From assembly GCA_029891345.1 (NCBI GenBank), contig CM056993.1, forward strand, positions 111,578,123-111,642,122: a stretch of 64,000 nucleotides of DNA. Direction: 5' to 3'. The notes beneath the pieces are model-generated. The model worked only from the letters and a program-made list of their open reading frames with translations, searched no databases and was not told where the DNA came from. How positions within the stretch are numbered: position 1 is the first letter of the stretch; the number at the start of each line of letters is the position of its first letter. Of this stretch, positions 40,771 to 53,191 are shown one piece after another. This DNA is from Dryococelus australis. Lineage: Eukaryota > Arthropoda > Insecta > Phasmatodea > Phasmatidae. A program made the translations under genes and the position numbers.

Positions 40771-41400
40771 ACTGTCGCAGTATTTTCGAAATGTTCATCA
40801 AGCACATGAGTGGCTTCTGGAGACAGATTGAGTGATGCCACAGTTACCAAAATAAACACAATTGAACTCTCATTCTAACTGTGTAAATAATTTGTCATAA
40901 ATTATCACATGTATGGGGAAACTATCCTTAAACATACCCAAGACTTTCATCCAAATGTTGCAAAGATCGTAAACAAACTGGAAATTTACCACGAAGCAGT
41001 GTATCTTAAGAAACAGTTACATATAGTTGCAGATGCAGTGTACAAGCTTCAGAAAGGAACTACATGTATTTCAGAGGCAGTTGAAATATTGCTTGACCCA
41101 CTATAATCTGATGTTATGAAGCCTTACCATCACCACTTCAAGAAAAGATTTCAACAAAAAATCCAACCACCCCTTGCATACCTTATGGATCTAAAATTCA
41201 GAGGACAAAGTTAAAGTGAACTAGAAGAACACATTCCCCGGAAATGTGGTTAGCTGAACACCATCCTGAATTCTTGCCTGACATCATGGCCTTCAGGATA
41301 AGTGATCTTGACTATTGTCCTGCTTCTATGATGCATGAAAAGTTGTACAAGAGTTTTCCTCGCAAAAATGGTGGAGATCATGGAAAAAAAGAATGAAAGA
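40771..41400 (+). pseudogene. hAT transposase relic 2, C-terminal part
   Basis: Reads YFRNVHQAHEWLLETD, then MPQLPK, then HPNVAKIVNKLEIYHEAVYL, ISEAVEILLDPL, PPLAYLMDLKFRG and HPEFLPDIMAFRISD, the expected continuation of the middle part at 30082-30246. Several stops and frame changes are visible. A clear C-terminal dimerisation motif is not seen before the sequence becomes AT-rich near 41400, and no terminal inverted repeats were found. Confidence 0.75.
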
Positions 41401-42187
41401 AACTCTTTAAAGTTTTCCTTTGGGTTTTGTCACTTTTCTTCTGCTTGTATTTAGCACCAGCGTCTTCTGTTTATGAATTGATTAAGCAAAATTAGTTAAA
41501 GTGTATCATCATTTACGAGCAAATCCTCAACTGTTAGAATTTTAGATTGACTGAATTATTAATGTGTGATGTTCATTTTGTCTACCTAATGATATCCTAT
41601 TTTTCCTTCACACAATATTTAGTAGCATAAATTAAAAAAACTTTCTCTCCAGTATTTGTCAATAATGTATTAAATTCAGATTCTAATTACAGGCATTTGA
41701 TAAATTAAGTAAAATGTAAGTGTCCAGGTGTCCAAAACAAATATTTAGAATATACATGGTTTTTTAGATTTTTTTATCGAAATAACCAGGAAAACCCTGG
41801 GTTTTTAAATAAAAGCCAAGGGGATTGGGCTTTAAAAAAAATAGTTTTTTTTTTTTTTCAAACCCTGCAGTGTGTGGGTTAGACTTGCAAAATGGTGTTG
41901 CTTCTGTAAGAATATACCAAAAACCCACGCCAAAATTGCATGAAAAATACATAGAATCCTCTTATGACTAAATGAAATTGCACAAAACACTCTTATATGT
42001 GATATATTTACATAACCTAGGTGACATACCCATCCCTAATTAAGTGTTAATTACGTCGGATGATGTAACATCAGCGGGTATCATTACATTAAAATATTGT
42101 GTAAATAGAAAATGAGGCAATTTTAAGCAGTATGCTGTAAAAACAAGGAGATGTAAATATACCCTGACACTAATTAAAACGCATATA
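41401..42187. other. AT-rich stretch, nothing identified
   Basis: Homopolymer-rich (T13 near 41845, several A and T runs). No domain, exon or terminal repeat recognised. Confidence 0.5.
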
Positions 42188-42191
42188 ACTT

Positions 42192-44146
42192 TGACTCTGT
42201 CGGGTGAGACACCAGACGGACAATGACACAAATACTTACTGGTAATTTGGGCGCCAGCGGTGCTTCCCAATCACCACACTATTGAGACTCAGGGTTCTCA
42301 GGGATGCTGTGGGTTCTGTGTGTCCGTCTCACCCGTGCGTACTTACAAACACGTAGGCAATACTAAAATTTAACTAAATATATTATCACTTGAAAAACAC
42401 ATGTGGCTAGGACACTGTTACTACAAATGAACGAGGTAAGTTCACTGTAGACATGTTTTTATTGATACTGTGTGTACAATTCAACATGCCATGAAATTAA
42501 TGATACACTCAGTCATGTCTAGCTAACTCCATTTGGGTGCTCCCCAGCCCGCAATTAATCTAGCGCACGTCTAGATGGATGATCTCACCACGTTGTATGA
42601 AACCACAATCTTCACAAGGAAAGAGAGTCAACAGCCGCTAGGGTGGACTGATGATTTTTCCCTGAAGATAGGACATGGTGAATTACAAAATGTAACCGTG
42701 ATGATACATTAACACATGTGATTACTTGGCAGCACTAATGCTAACTCGTCGGGACTTGCCCTCCAGCACATGGGTAGTGTGGTGATGGCCTATACACAGA
42801 GCCAGCTAGGATGGGAATAATTGCACCGTACACAAATGACAAAATTACATAAACCCTCAAAGATACATAAAACAAGATGGGACATGACATGAGTATTCAC
42901 AATAAACACACATGTGTGAAAGCAATTTTAGATGGTGCGAATGCCGCTGGATGAAGTTTGTAGCGGACCACGTGGTGCAGGTGGAATTGCAATATTTCTT
43001 TGTGGAAACGGCAAATTAAATTCAGACAAAATATTATTCTTGTTGAAAAAATTATTCTCTTTATGATTTACGTTTTTACAGACTCGTGACATGCCTGATT
43101 GCTGTAAAATCAAACATGAACATGACCGCGTGGTCACATACAAAAAGCATCAATTTACGTGAAATTAAACGAACCCTGACAATAATTTAACATAGAACCC
43201 TTATTAAAATATTACACATACGATGTTTCATAAATAAGCTCTCAAAACGCAACAATGGCGTATACCAATACTCAGTGTCGGTCCACCACGTGGTTATACG
43301 TGATGTTGCCATAAAATATTCAAACATGAAAAATGCCCTCAAATACATACATAAGAACAAAGTCCTTAAAATTGCACGTAGCAATAATGCAGAAATTACA
43401 ATGAAATGCCATAAACATAGGTGGATGGCGCCTGATTCAAGTTGCGTGGGTCGTGTGATCTCGCCGATATCTTTCTATTCCTTCTCCTCGATTAAGTTAA
43501 AATGCCACAAGGGCGTAAGAATTAGTAAAGCGGAAGCATAATGCTGGGGCAAATGTCTGGAAAAAACGTACGCAAGCAAGGATTAACTGGTAAACTACAT
43601 TGACTATGGAAACCTAAATCAGTGAACAAAATTTGAGTGCATATGTGACAGTGTCTTACCTTGCCAGCTCTTCTTGACAGACTTTCCAGAGGCAAGCATT
43701 GCACGGACCTACCATGTCTGCCTATGGGGTTCACATAAGCGGAAGTGCTATACACGCAGAGTAAAATATTTTATTATAGAAAATAAAATGGCACAAATTA
43801 AATTAAATACTGTTCTACATTTTTAGAATTTTCTGATGAATTTTCCATATTAATTTAGTGTCTTTTTATGACTGCGTTTATGCCAGAATATTAGTGTTCT
43901 TAATCTCGGTGCTGCGGCCACTTTGAATTTTATAACCAAACAATTTCAAAATAGCAACAAAAACTTTAAGACATTTTAAGACATATTAAATCCTGCTAAA
44001 CAAAGATAAACACATTTTACACTGAAAAATAACATTTATGTGACAGTTCAAAATTATTGGCCTCTTTGCGCATATGCGGGACATGTGACACATGCGAGGT
44101 GAGCGCTGTCATGGGCTCTAGTGCCGCTGGCTGTTAGCCGGCGTCA
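42192..44146 (-). mobile_element. 1.95-kb TG...CA repeat, copy 2 (solo-LTR-like fossil)
   Basis: Inverted copy of the repeat at 28169-30081 and 60486-62427. In element orientation it starts TGACGCCGGCTAACAGCC at 44146 and ends in GACAGAGTCA at 42192. An ACTT duplication flanks it (42188-42191 and 44147-44150). The conserved AATAAA near the element 3' end is present around 42460. Internal coding is not established. Confidence 0.7.
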
Positions 44147-44231
44147 ACTTTAATTAAATGTGAAACATTGTGGTTTTTCAGCTTTTTGGTTTTGGATTAT
44201 TTGGTTGTGACAAGTCATTAATATAAATTTC

Positions 44232-44632
44232 TGATTAAGATTTAGACTTTATTGTTCATTAGCCTTGAGAGGGTAGTAAGTATTGCATATTGTAATGTCC
44301 AGATTAGGATTTGGAGGTTATTGTTCATTTAGCTCTTAGAGAGTGAAGAGATGTGGGCGGCTCTTAACAGCGTGGTCTTGAGAACAGATGAGGGTAATTG
44401 AGGTAAGTTTGGAGCGGCACCGGAATTAAAGGGCGGGGGAGACTGAAGATCCCAGAGAAAGCTCACCAATCAACAGCATCGTCCGCCACAATTCCTACAT
44501 GCGAAGGTCTGGTGACCCGACTGGGGATTGAACCCGGATTGCCTTGGTGGGAGATGAGCAGGCTAACAGCTCAGCCACCGTGGCACTGTGGCACCATAGC
44601 TCTTAGAGGGTAGTAAGTATTGCAATTTGTAA
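44232..44632. repeat. tandem duplication of about 75 bp, second unit split by a SINE
   Basis: Unit 1 (about 44232-44307) and unit 2 (about 44308-44341 continued at 44609-44632) share TTATTGTTCATTAGC, GAGAGGGTAGTAAGTATTGCA and flanking sequence. The SINE at 44342-44596 sits inside unit 2. Confidence 0.7.
44342..44596 (-). mobile_element. tRNA-derived SINE, copy 2
   Basis: On the minus strand it starts TGGTGCCACAGTGCCACGGTGGCTGAGC with box A, followed by a good box B, GGGTTCAATCCCC (near 44525-44537). The tRNA-unrelated body is shared with copy 1. A 12-bp duplication TAGCTCTTAGAG flanks it (44330-44341 and 44597-44608), consistent with LINE-type integration. The well-kept box B and duplication suggest it is younger than copy 1. 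Confidence 0.85.
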
Positions 44633-46411
44633 ATCAGGTGAAATTAAAGAAAAGTATCTTGATTGGCTCTCGTCTCTCCATTGCTGATTGGATGAGGATG
44701 GTCAGCCAATAGCTAATTAGGATGCAGGTACAAGAAATGTGACGCAGAAAGCTTTTTCCTCTTCCAGAAATACTGCCATCACTGCCGAGAATGGACGTGT
44801 ATGTGCCGATAATTATTAAAATGATATATTGAGTGAAGCATTTACCATGCATAGGTAACACCCGTGGCTTACCTTCTTTAACTTTTTCGGATTGAACAGT
44901 TTCTTCTACTAAAGTACTTTCCGCCCACATACATAGCCATTAGGGTGTAGACAGCCTCAAGTTTGCATCCTTCGTAAATTTATATGCATGCAGTTTCATC
45001 TGTAATTACAGATGTTTTAAAATTTCATAATCAGTAATGAAAATTGAGTGATATTTGTTTATTTATTTTGAGAATATGAATTAATCAATATAAATTGAGA
45101 ACAGAATTTTGGAATCCTAATTGAAGATAAATGTTACAAACAAAATAAGGTTTGGCTATCTTAAGCGTTGAAAATCTCGCCGATGGGCAAGTCTAAGTGC
45201 CCCAACTGTAAGGGTTGAATAAGTCTATTATCCCAAAGGGGGTGTGGGTAGCCATACTGAATTTGTGTTTTCATAAAAGGAAAACCCTATATTTATTTCA
45301 CATGGGTTTCGTAGCTTTCCCCCACGACACAGGATTTTATTTTACACACTTTGCACTGGTTTGGTGTCTCATAGTACTTGGCCTTAGGCCAGTAGCTCAG
45401 GTGATATGATGACATCGGGAGAGATACAAGGTATCGTGGTGCGAGTTGCCTTGATGTTCTCTCATAGCAATGGCATTCGGGGGGACACTGCACTGGGTCG
45501 CATGTTATTCTGCCCCAAAAGTTACCTCTTGAGGTGAATAAAGCAAGCAGGTCACTTGATTCACATAGTCCATGACGACAAGGCAGTTGTGTTCTATTCA
45601 TGCCAGCACTTTCTGCTGTGCTCTTGGTTGAGTTTTTGACCCGGCATGGTGTCAGCCAGGTTGAGTTGATGACTGTGGAGGTACAAATGGTCACAAGAGC
45701 TCTTGTGAACGCGTGGTTCATATAATTTGTGTGCGTGTGTATACATTCTGTATGCACATGTATTTATCTGTTCATCCACCCACCCATCGGTCCATATTTT
45801 AGTTGACCTTGTGGTAAAGCCGAAGTAGCACCATTTGGTATAATATTGTATTATACTTACGAATATATAAATATCCCTTCCAGTGTTACAGTTCAAGCAC
45901 ACATCTTTAAAAACTAAGAGACCATAGAAATATTATGATTCAAGGAGTGGAGTGATGTAAATATATTCCCAGCATACTACATGTTCAGTACACACATACA
46001 CATTCATACTCAATTATTATTATTTATTGTTTTTTTTTTCTCATTTGCTGCATTGTATGAATTATGTTATATTGTGTTGTTTTGAGCATTTTTCAGGTTC
46101 ATTGCATTCTTGTGTTCCATTTGCACATTGTAGTATTTACATTGCTCACTGAGTATCATGTCAAACATTTACATTTGATGACTTGAATACATAGTTATTT
46201 TGAGTGGATATTATATGATACAGTATTCTAATTAAAACATTATATTTGAAATTGTTTTTGTATAATATGCATGGTATTAATTTTGATGTTAATTTTATTG
46301 TGCAAAATTAATCATAAAAGTCTGATAAGTGTAAATTGTAAAAAAAAAAAAAAGCTGCTGCTTTTTTAAAATTTAAATTTGGGTTATAAGGTGATTTGTG
46401 TTGGTTGTCAG
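44609..46411. other. non-coding stretch, nothing firmly identified
   Basis: An open frame at 45293-45757 on the minus strand is Cys-rich but matches no family I know and has no signal peptide or splice context. The T-, AT- and A-rich sequence to 46350 carries no recognisable element. Confidence 0.45.
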
Positions 46412-46492
46412 CAGATATCCCAGAGGTTGAGGCAGCTCCAGTCATTCTCCAGAAGATCAAGTATACAGAGGAGAATATTCAGTTTCTGGCAA
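46412..46492 (+). CDS. candidate internal exon of an unrecognised host gene
   Basis: A T/G-rich tract ending TTGGTTGTCAG is followed by 81 open nucleotides encoding DIPEVEAAPVILQKIKYTEE and NIQFLA, then a weak donor A|GTTTTG. The acceptor phase (two bases completing a codon) matches the phase-1 donor of the exon at 14375. The peptide is more protein-like in composition than the surrounding AT-rich DNA would give. Protein identity is unknown, and the weak donor and lack of further exons keep confidence low. Confidence 0.25.
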
Positions 46493-46599
46493 GTTTTGGT
46501 TTTTATAACTGGTTTTAAACGTTACAAATAAAAGATACCTAATAATCTGTATTCATCGTTCTGTGTAGGCCAAGATTAAAATATTGTGACTTTTTTGCA

Positions 46600-48138
46600 T
46601 AAGAATTATGTTATGTTTTTCTATACAAACATCCCCCACTCATCTGGACTTTCGGCCACAGAATACTACATCAAACAAAGACCTCCATACAGCAAACCTT
46701 CTATGGCATTCCTTGTTGATCTCGCCAGGTTAACCCTCAGCAACAACAACTTCAGATTTCAAGACTCACACTACCTTCAGTTCAAAGGCACAGCAGTGGG
46801 TACACGTATGGCCCCATTCTATACTAATCTGTTTATGGGCCGCCCAGGAAGAAAACTTCCTCAGTCACCAACCAACCCAACCACACTGCTGGATGTGTTT
46901 CATCGATGACATCTTCATGATATAGACTTCCACTGAAGACAGCCTAATTCTCTTTCTAACCAATTTAAACACATAGAGTACACTCAGATTCATCTGGTCA
47001 TACTCCAAGCCATATTCCTTGATGTTGAACTCTCGCTCCACAATGGCACAATCCAAACTGCTGTACACACCAAACCCACCAACAACCTCCAGTACTTACA
47101 TTTAGACAGCTACCACCCATATCATGCCAAAAAAATCTCTGCCCTACAGTCTCGCCACAAGGGCCAAACGTATCTGCTCCACCAACAGTGATCTCAACTA
47201 ACAGTGTTAACAAATAGCTAGAGCATTCCTCGACAGGGGCTACCCCATGCACCTTGTCCACAAACAGATTCACCAAGCCATCTCAAATACTGGAACACAA
47301 ACCAAGGTCAACCAATCTGATATTCCCCTGGTGGTCTCGTATCATGAAGGCTTAATTAAACTCAGAAACATTCTCCCTCTGGTTACAAAATTCTATTTTC
47401 TTCACTGCAAACACAAGATCTGCTCTCCAAACCACCTAGATTTGTCTTCAAAAGGTCACCTAACCTCCGCAACAAACTGGTTCATCCTAAGTTGCAGCCC
47501 ACCAGAAATGCCAATCAAACTATCACTCCCAAAGGATCCCACCCCTGCAATAGCTCACGCTGTGGCACCTGCATCATTCACCAACCCTCAAGTTCTTTCA
47601 ACAGCAGACTCACTAACTACACATACCCCATCCAAGGCAATTACAACTGTGCAACACAAAATCTGATTTATCAGCTACAGTGCCAACACTGTAATGTAGA
47701 ATACATCGGCCTCACCACCAACACACTCAGGCAAAGAATGAATGGCCATAGAGCAGATACCAAACAAGCCATACCTGGAAACATCAATAACCTACAGGAC
47801 AAACCAGTTGCAGCACATGCAGCATCGCACAACAAAGATTTTGATTCCTTCTACAGTACCAGAGTTGTGAGAGCCCTACCACCTTCAAGCAGTAGCTCAG
47901 AACCCAGACACTGGGAATTAGCTCACCAATTTATAACTAAATTCAGGCAGCCAGCAGGCCTCAATATAAGATAATCACAGCTCCTTACTATAACTGCAAT
48001 TTTTCAATTTTCCTGCTCCACCCTAGTTCGTCACGTGGCCACTAGGTTTATTAACAGCGCCCTTCCACCATACTGCAGTGTCTTACAACTTGCCGCCTGA
48101 TGAAGCTGGCTTAGCCAGCGAAACGTTGCGATTGTTCA
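46600..48138 (+). mobile_element. Penelope-like retroelement, 5'-truncated
   Basis: The plus strand encodes Penelope-type reverse transcriptase: YTNIPHSSGL at the left edge, then FKGTAVGTRMAPFYTNLFMG (about 46780-46840). A linker follows, then a GIY-YIG endonuclease near 47660-47860 (NLIYQLQCQHCNVEYIGLTT, LRQRMNGHRAD, AAHAASHNKDFDS). RT followed by GIY-YIG is diagnostic of canonical Penelope-like elements, which reverse transcribe at the chromosome target. The 5' half of RT is absent, so it is a truncated and broken copy. A hammerhead-like motif follows the coding part. Confidence 0.88.
48075..48129 (+). ncRNA. hammerhead-ribozyme-like core
   Basis: CTGATGA at 48097-48103 is followed by a perfect 6-bp stem II (GCTGGC/GCCAGC, loop TTA, 48105-48119), then GAAA at 48120-48123. 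CGTTGC (48124-48129) can pair, with two wobble pairs, with GCAGTG at 48075-48080, just before UC. All catalytic-core bases are present. Stem I (48083-48096) is poor, so cleavage activity is doubtful. Hammerhead motifs are known in Penelope-like elements. Confidence 0.55.
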
Positions 48139-48527
48139 TTTGCAAAATTTGATTTGGCACAGGCATTTCAGCAGCTTCGTGTAGAGGAGGATGCAATGGC
48201 ACAAACTGTTGTCACACACAAGGGTGCTTTTAATGTAAACAGGTTTCAGTTTGGAATGTGTGTAACTCCAGGGAAATTCCAAAAATTTATGGAGGATCTG
48301 TTAGCAGGACTGGATGGGGTCGTACCCTATTATGATGATATTCATCAAATCCATGGAAGGCGTAGTTGCTATTCTGTGTGAAGTCTTTCAATGTTTCAGG
48401 GCTGCTGGTATTTGTGTGAAGAAGGAAAAATATATTCTGGGAGCCTCATTAGTTACTTTTCTGGGGTTTGTTGTTGGCCAGCATGGTATTCAACCATCAC
48501 CTGCCAAGGTCTGTGCCATTCAGGAAG

Positions 48528-48678
48528 TGTTCTGTAAGGGACATTTGAAGAAGTGGGATTGCCAGCCCTGCTCCCTGAGAGGAGAGACTATAATGGCACA
48601 TTTGAAATGGCTGCTTAGTGAGATAAGCTTTGTATATGAATAATCCTTAATAAAGTGTCTTGTCTTGCTTACACAACA
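48528..48678 (+). repeat. left LTR of element D, 151 bp
   Basis: TGTTCTGTAAGGG...TTACACAACA with AATAAA at about 48650. Pairs with 53192-53340. Confidence 0.95.
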
Positions 48679-51600
48679 GGGTGGAAGCGGTGAACTTTTT
48701 TATCAGTCTTTAAATGCGGCAAGCGCAAGCATGTCGGATTCGCCAGATCAGCCGCGAGATACGTACAAAGGTATCTCCAACCTCAAGATCTGGCTGCTTT
48801 CGACTTCGTCGCCATTATTATGGAAACAGTGGAAGCAGGGTTTCTCTAGATACATTTCGGTCTCGTGTTATGCAGAGAAGATGGATGGCGAGAAAATCGA
48901 TATTCTTCTGTATGTATTAGGTGAAAAAGCAGAAGAACTCTGGAATCATTTTTCGCCTCAGTCCGACAGTTTCGTAGAAGCTCTAAATGCATTTGATCAT
49001 TTCCAGCCGTGCAGAAACATCGTATTTGAAAGGTTCAAATTTAATTCCCATGTTCAGGGGACTGAAACAGTAAATTCATTCATAACCTCTTTGCATAATT
49101 TAGCAGATTCGTGTGAATATGGTGCGCTAAAAAACAAACTTATAAGGGACAGAATCGTAGTTGGAATGAAAGACAAAAAAATCAGTGAACAGCTACAGTT
49201 ACGGCCTGCCCTCTCATTGGAGGAAGCGGTGTTGATAGCCAGACAAGCGGAGATGCAAAGCCAGCAATCCCGACTCCTGCAGCAAGGGGGTTCCGAGTGC
49301 TTGGAACTCAACAGAGCTCGGTGGGGACCATCTCGCAGCAGGGATAAGGCAGCCGGCGTGCCTGCAGAGCAACCCGTAGCAGGGTGCAAGTTCTCAGTTT
49401 CACACAAGATACTCAACACATCAACTCCAGCCAAGGGAGCACAGTGCTGGTTTTGTGGTAAGGGGCAGCATGACCATTCACAGTGCCCTACACGAAGTGC
49501 TTTCACTGTGATAAGCCCGGGCATTGGGCAGTGGTGTGCAAGGCTTCGGGTGCGTCCAAGGTTTTTACAGTTCAAGAGGAACAGGGTGAGTCATACAGTG
49601 ACAGTACAATCCCTTGCCTTCATGATCAGGTTCACTTCATCGTGGAACTAACCTGCAACTCAGTAGGGGTAACGGAGGACAGACATAGTCCATGGAAAGT
49701 CTTAATAAAGATGGTAAACTTTGAGAGAAAATTTAATTTCCTTATTGATACGGGGGCAGACGTTACATGTATCCCAGGTAGTATGGTGCCGGTGTTGTAC
49801 TGGGACATTGTGGTCCCCTGTAAGGACATTGAAAGGACCAGACAGTAACGATTTAAGAGTTTTAGGTTTTTTACAGCTGCAATTAGAATATGGGAGGGCT
49901 GTCCACAACACCAAAGTATTTGTTTTATCTAATCTTAAAACCCTGATTTTGGGTTGAGCAGGGCTAGTTAGGTTGAAGATTGTGGGGTTTCAAGGGGAAA
50001 AGGTAATGCTTTCAGACATTGGTACAGAAACTATCCAAGTAGCCTCCATACAAGAGTTAGAGCCTAAGGTTTCTGAGGAAGTGAGCACACAAAAAATTGT
50101 AAACATAACCTGAACACCTAAGTCACAGGTTGAAGTGCAGAAAGAATTTCCTGCTTTCTTTAAACAGTTGGGAAGATTGGGGGAGATGAAAATAGTTCTG
50201 AAGGATAATTACACTCCATTCATTCAGCCAGTCCCTTGGGTAGTGGCTATACCACTTTTGCGTAAACTTAAGGCTGAGTTGGAACGTTTGGAGGAAATTG
50301 GAGATCATAGAATGTATCGCTTCACCCACGGAATGGGTGGCACATATCGTTGTTCCAGAAGGGAACACAGTTTGTATTTGCGGCGATTACTCTGAACTGA
50401 ACAAGTGCGTTCAAAGGCCTCATTATCCCATTCACAGTTTGGAAGTTACCCTGTCGCAGCTAACAGGGACAAAATATTTTTCTAAGTTAGACGCAAACTT
50501 GGGCTTCTATCAGGTCCCATTAGATCAACAAATTCAGTTACTCACCACATTTATAACTCCATTTGGAAGGTTTTTTTCAAAAGATTACCATTCTGCATAT
50601 CCTGTGCGCCCAAATATGTTTCTAACAAAATAGCAATTGTGCTAGAGAGTATTGAGGGAACCATATTCCATGTTGATGATATTTTGATTTTTGCACCCAG
50701 TATGGCAGGACATGATTGTATATTACGTTAGGTACTCCACAGACTTGAATCTGTGGGTAATCTCCTTTAATGCTGATAAGTGTGTTTTCGGGGTATTCTA
50801 GGTGAAATATCTGGGACACATCATAAGCGCAGAGGGAATTTCAGTGAACCCGGATCGTGTTGAGGCTATTCAGAAATTTCCAGTTCCCACAACCAAGACA
50901 GAGGTTCAGAGGTTTTTAGGCCTTGTCAATTTTTCATCCAGATTTTTACCTGACAATTCTGGACTGTTAACACCTTTGTTTGCCCTTCTTAAGACTGAGG
51001 TCGCATTTGTATGAGGGGAACCTCAACAGGAGGCATTTTCACAAATTAAGTGGTTGTTAAGTCAGGCTCCTACACTGGCCTATTTTGATTCTACAAAGCC
51101 AATAATTGTCAGTTCGGATGCCAGTTCAAGAGGCCTAGGAGGGTGCCTCATGTAGGACCAGGAGGGCAAATGGGAAGTTGTGGGGTATGCGTCTTGTACA
51201 CTATTGGAAACAGAGCGACGTTATTCTCATGTGGAAAAGGAGGCATTAGCTCTAACGTGGTGTGTGGAACAGTTCAAGCAGTACATTTTGGACCTGCCAG
51301 TAATGTTAGAGATGGATCACAAACCACTGATCCAGATCCTGCAGACCAAGCACATTGATGACCTAACACCTCCTTTGCAGAGATTCTGGTTACGGTTGAT
51401 GAGGTATTCATACACAGTTTGGTAGGTTCCCGGGAAAAAGCTTGCCGTGGCAGATTGCTTGTCAAGGGGTCCTTCAGGAGTGGGTAATCAAGAAGGAAAA
51501 GATCTGGAACTGGAAAGAGAAGTGGGTGCCTTTGTAAATTAGATTATCTCCAATTATCCAATAAGTGATAAATTCTTGGTTACTATTCCGGCTGAGTAAG

Positions 51601-53191
51601 AAAAAGACACAGTCTGCAAACTACTACAGTCCTATTGCTTACAAGGTTGGCCAGAGAAAAGTTAAGTCCCAGAGTATATGATTCCTTATTGGCAACATAA
51701 AACTGACACAACCTGTGCAGAATTTTTCTTGCCTAAAGGTACTGGAATGTATTCATGCAGGTCACTTGGGTATAGTAAGGTGTAGAGAACGAGCTAAAAT
51801 GTCGGTATGGTGGCTTGTATTATCGTCACAACTGGAAAACATGATTCGCAACTGTCCAACTTGTGTGCAAGAGAAAGTGTCTAATCAGAAAGGCCCTCTC
51901 GCCCATGGCAAATTGTTGCAATAGATCTGTTCAAGTGTGATACTTGGTACTTGATAGTCACCGACTATTACTCTCTCTATTTTGAAATATGCCCTTTGTC
52001 ACGTTTGACAGATACGGCAGTCATAGGTGTGTTACAGGAAATTTTTGCGCGTTTTGGCACGTTTTGGCATATCTGAAATTGCAAGGTCTGATAACTGCTA
52101 CCAATTTGTCTCGAGTAATTTCCAAAGTTTTGCAAATACCTACAATTTCCAAGTGATTACATAATCTCCGCATTTTCCGCAGTCTAATGGCTGTGTTGAG
52201 GCAGCGGTGAAGATTGCTAAAAATCTACTAAAAAAGAATGAGGACGTGTCTTTGGCCCTTCTGTTGTATCGCACAACGCCATTAGACTGTGGTTTCAGTC
52301 CAGCGGAGGTGCTGATGAATCAAAGGCTGCAATCTACCCTTCCGCATCTTCCAGCAGCACTGGAGGAGGTCGTACACCCTAGTTTGGCACACTCTCGAGA
52401 AGTTCTTGCAAAGGGGACACAGGCTGCTCACTATGACAGATGGCACAGAGTTCACTAATTATCTGATTTACAGCAGGGAGACAAAGTTTGGGTCACAGAT
52501 TCACGGGTTTATGAGACCATTGCGAAAAGTGGTCCACAACTACGTTCCTATGTCGTAGACATTCATAAGGGTAAATATAGAAGAAATTGATGGTTTTTAA
52601 TACCTGCACCTTTTTTTATGACATTGTTGGCTTTGATGGAGGTTATGTCGACAACAGCTCTAAACCACTCCCTATTGATGTAAGTGGTATTGCACCCAGG
52701 AAGGAAGTAAGTGCCAACTTACCTTCACACACTACTTTATACAGGAAGGAATACATATTAGCCAGGAAATGGGAGCAGATAGAAATTATAGCATTCAGCA
52801 AGATGATGAGAGGAAGAGTAGTGGAAAGGAAGATTCTGGTTAGGAATCAGACACCCTAAAGGAGGGTTTTAGGGGATTTTCAGACAAGAACACTGCAAAT
52901 GCCTGTAAATTTAACGGACGGTAAGGTAAACAGTGGAGGAAGGAGAGACAGTCAGAAGAGGCGTATAAAGAAATCCAATTGGTTGAAGGGCTTTGTGTAA
53001 ACAGAGTAACAAGTGACATGGTAAGGATAAGTTTTTGTGTACTGTTTTATGAATGTGTGTGAACATAAAAAATGTTGCGATGTGAGGTATGTCTGTGTAC
53101 CAGGAGAAGTTGTGTGTATGCCTTAAGACTGTCTTGTGGCAATTGTAGGCCTAGGCATAGTACCAGAATCCCATTATTAAGAGAAGAGAGA

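Noticed and set aside
45293-45757. 154-codon Cys-rich minus-strand frame
   Set aside because: No signal peptide, no known Cys spacing and no conserved neighbour. The reverse strand has a TAGCTCAGG motif that hints at repeat origin, but this is not enough to call.
49054-49575. 173-codon minus-strand frame
   Set aside because: Antisense to the gag region of element D, which has zinc knuckles on the plus strand.
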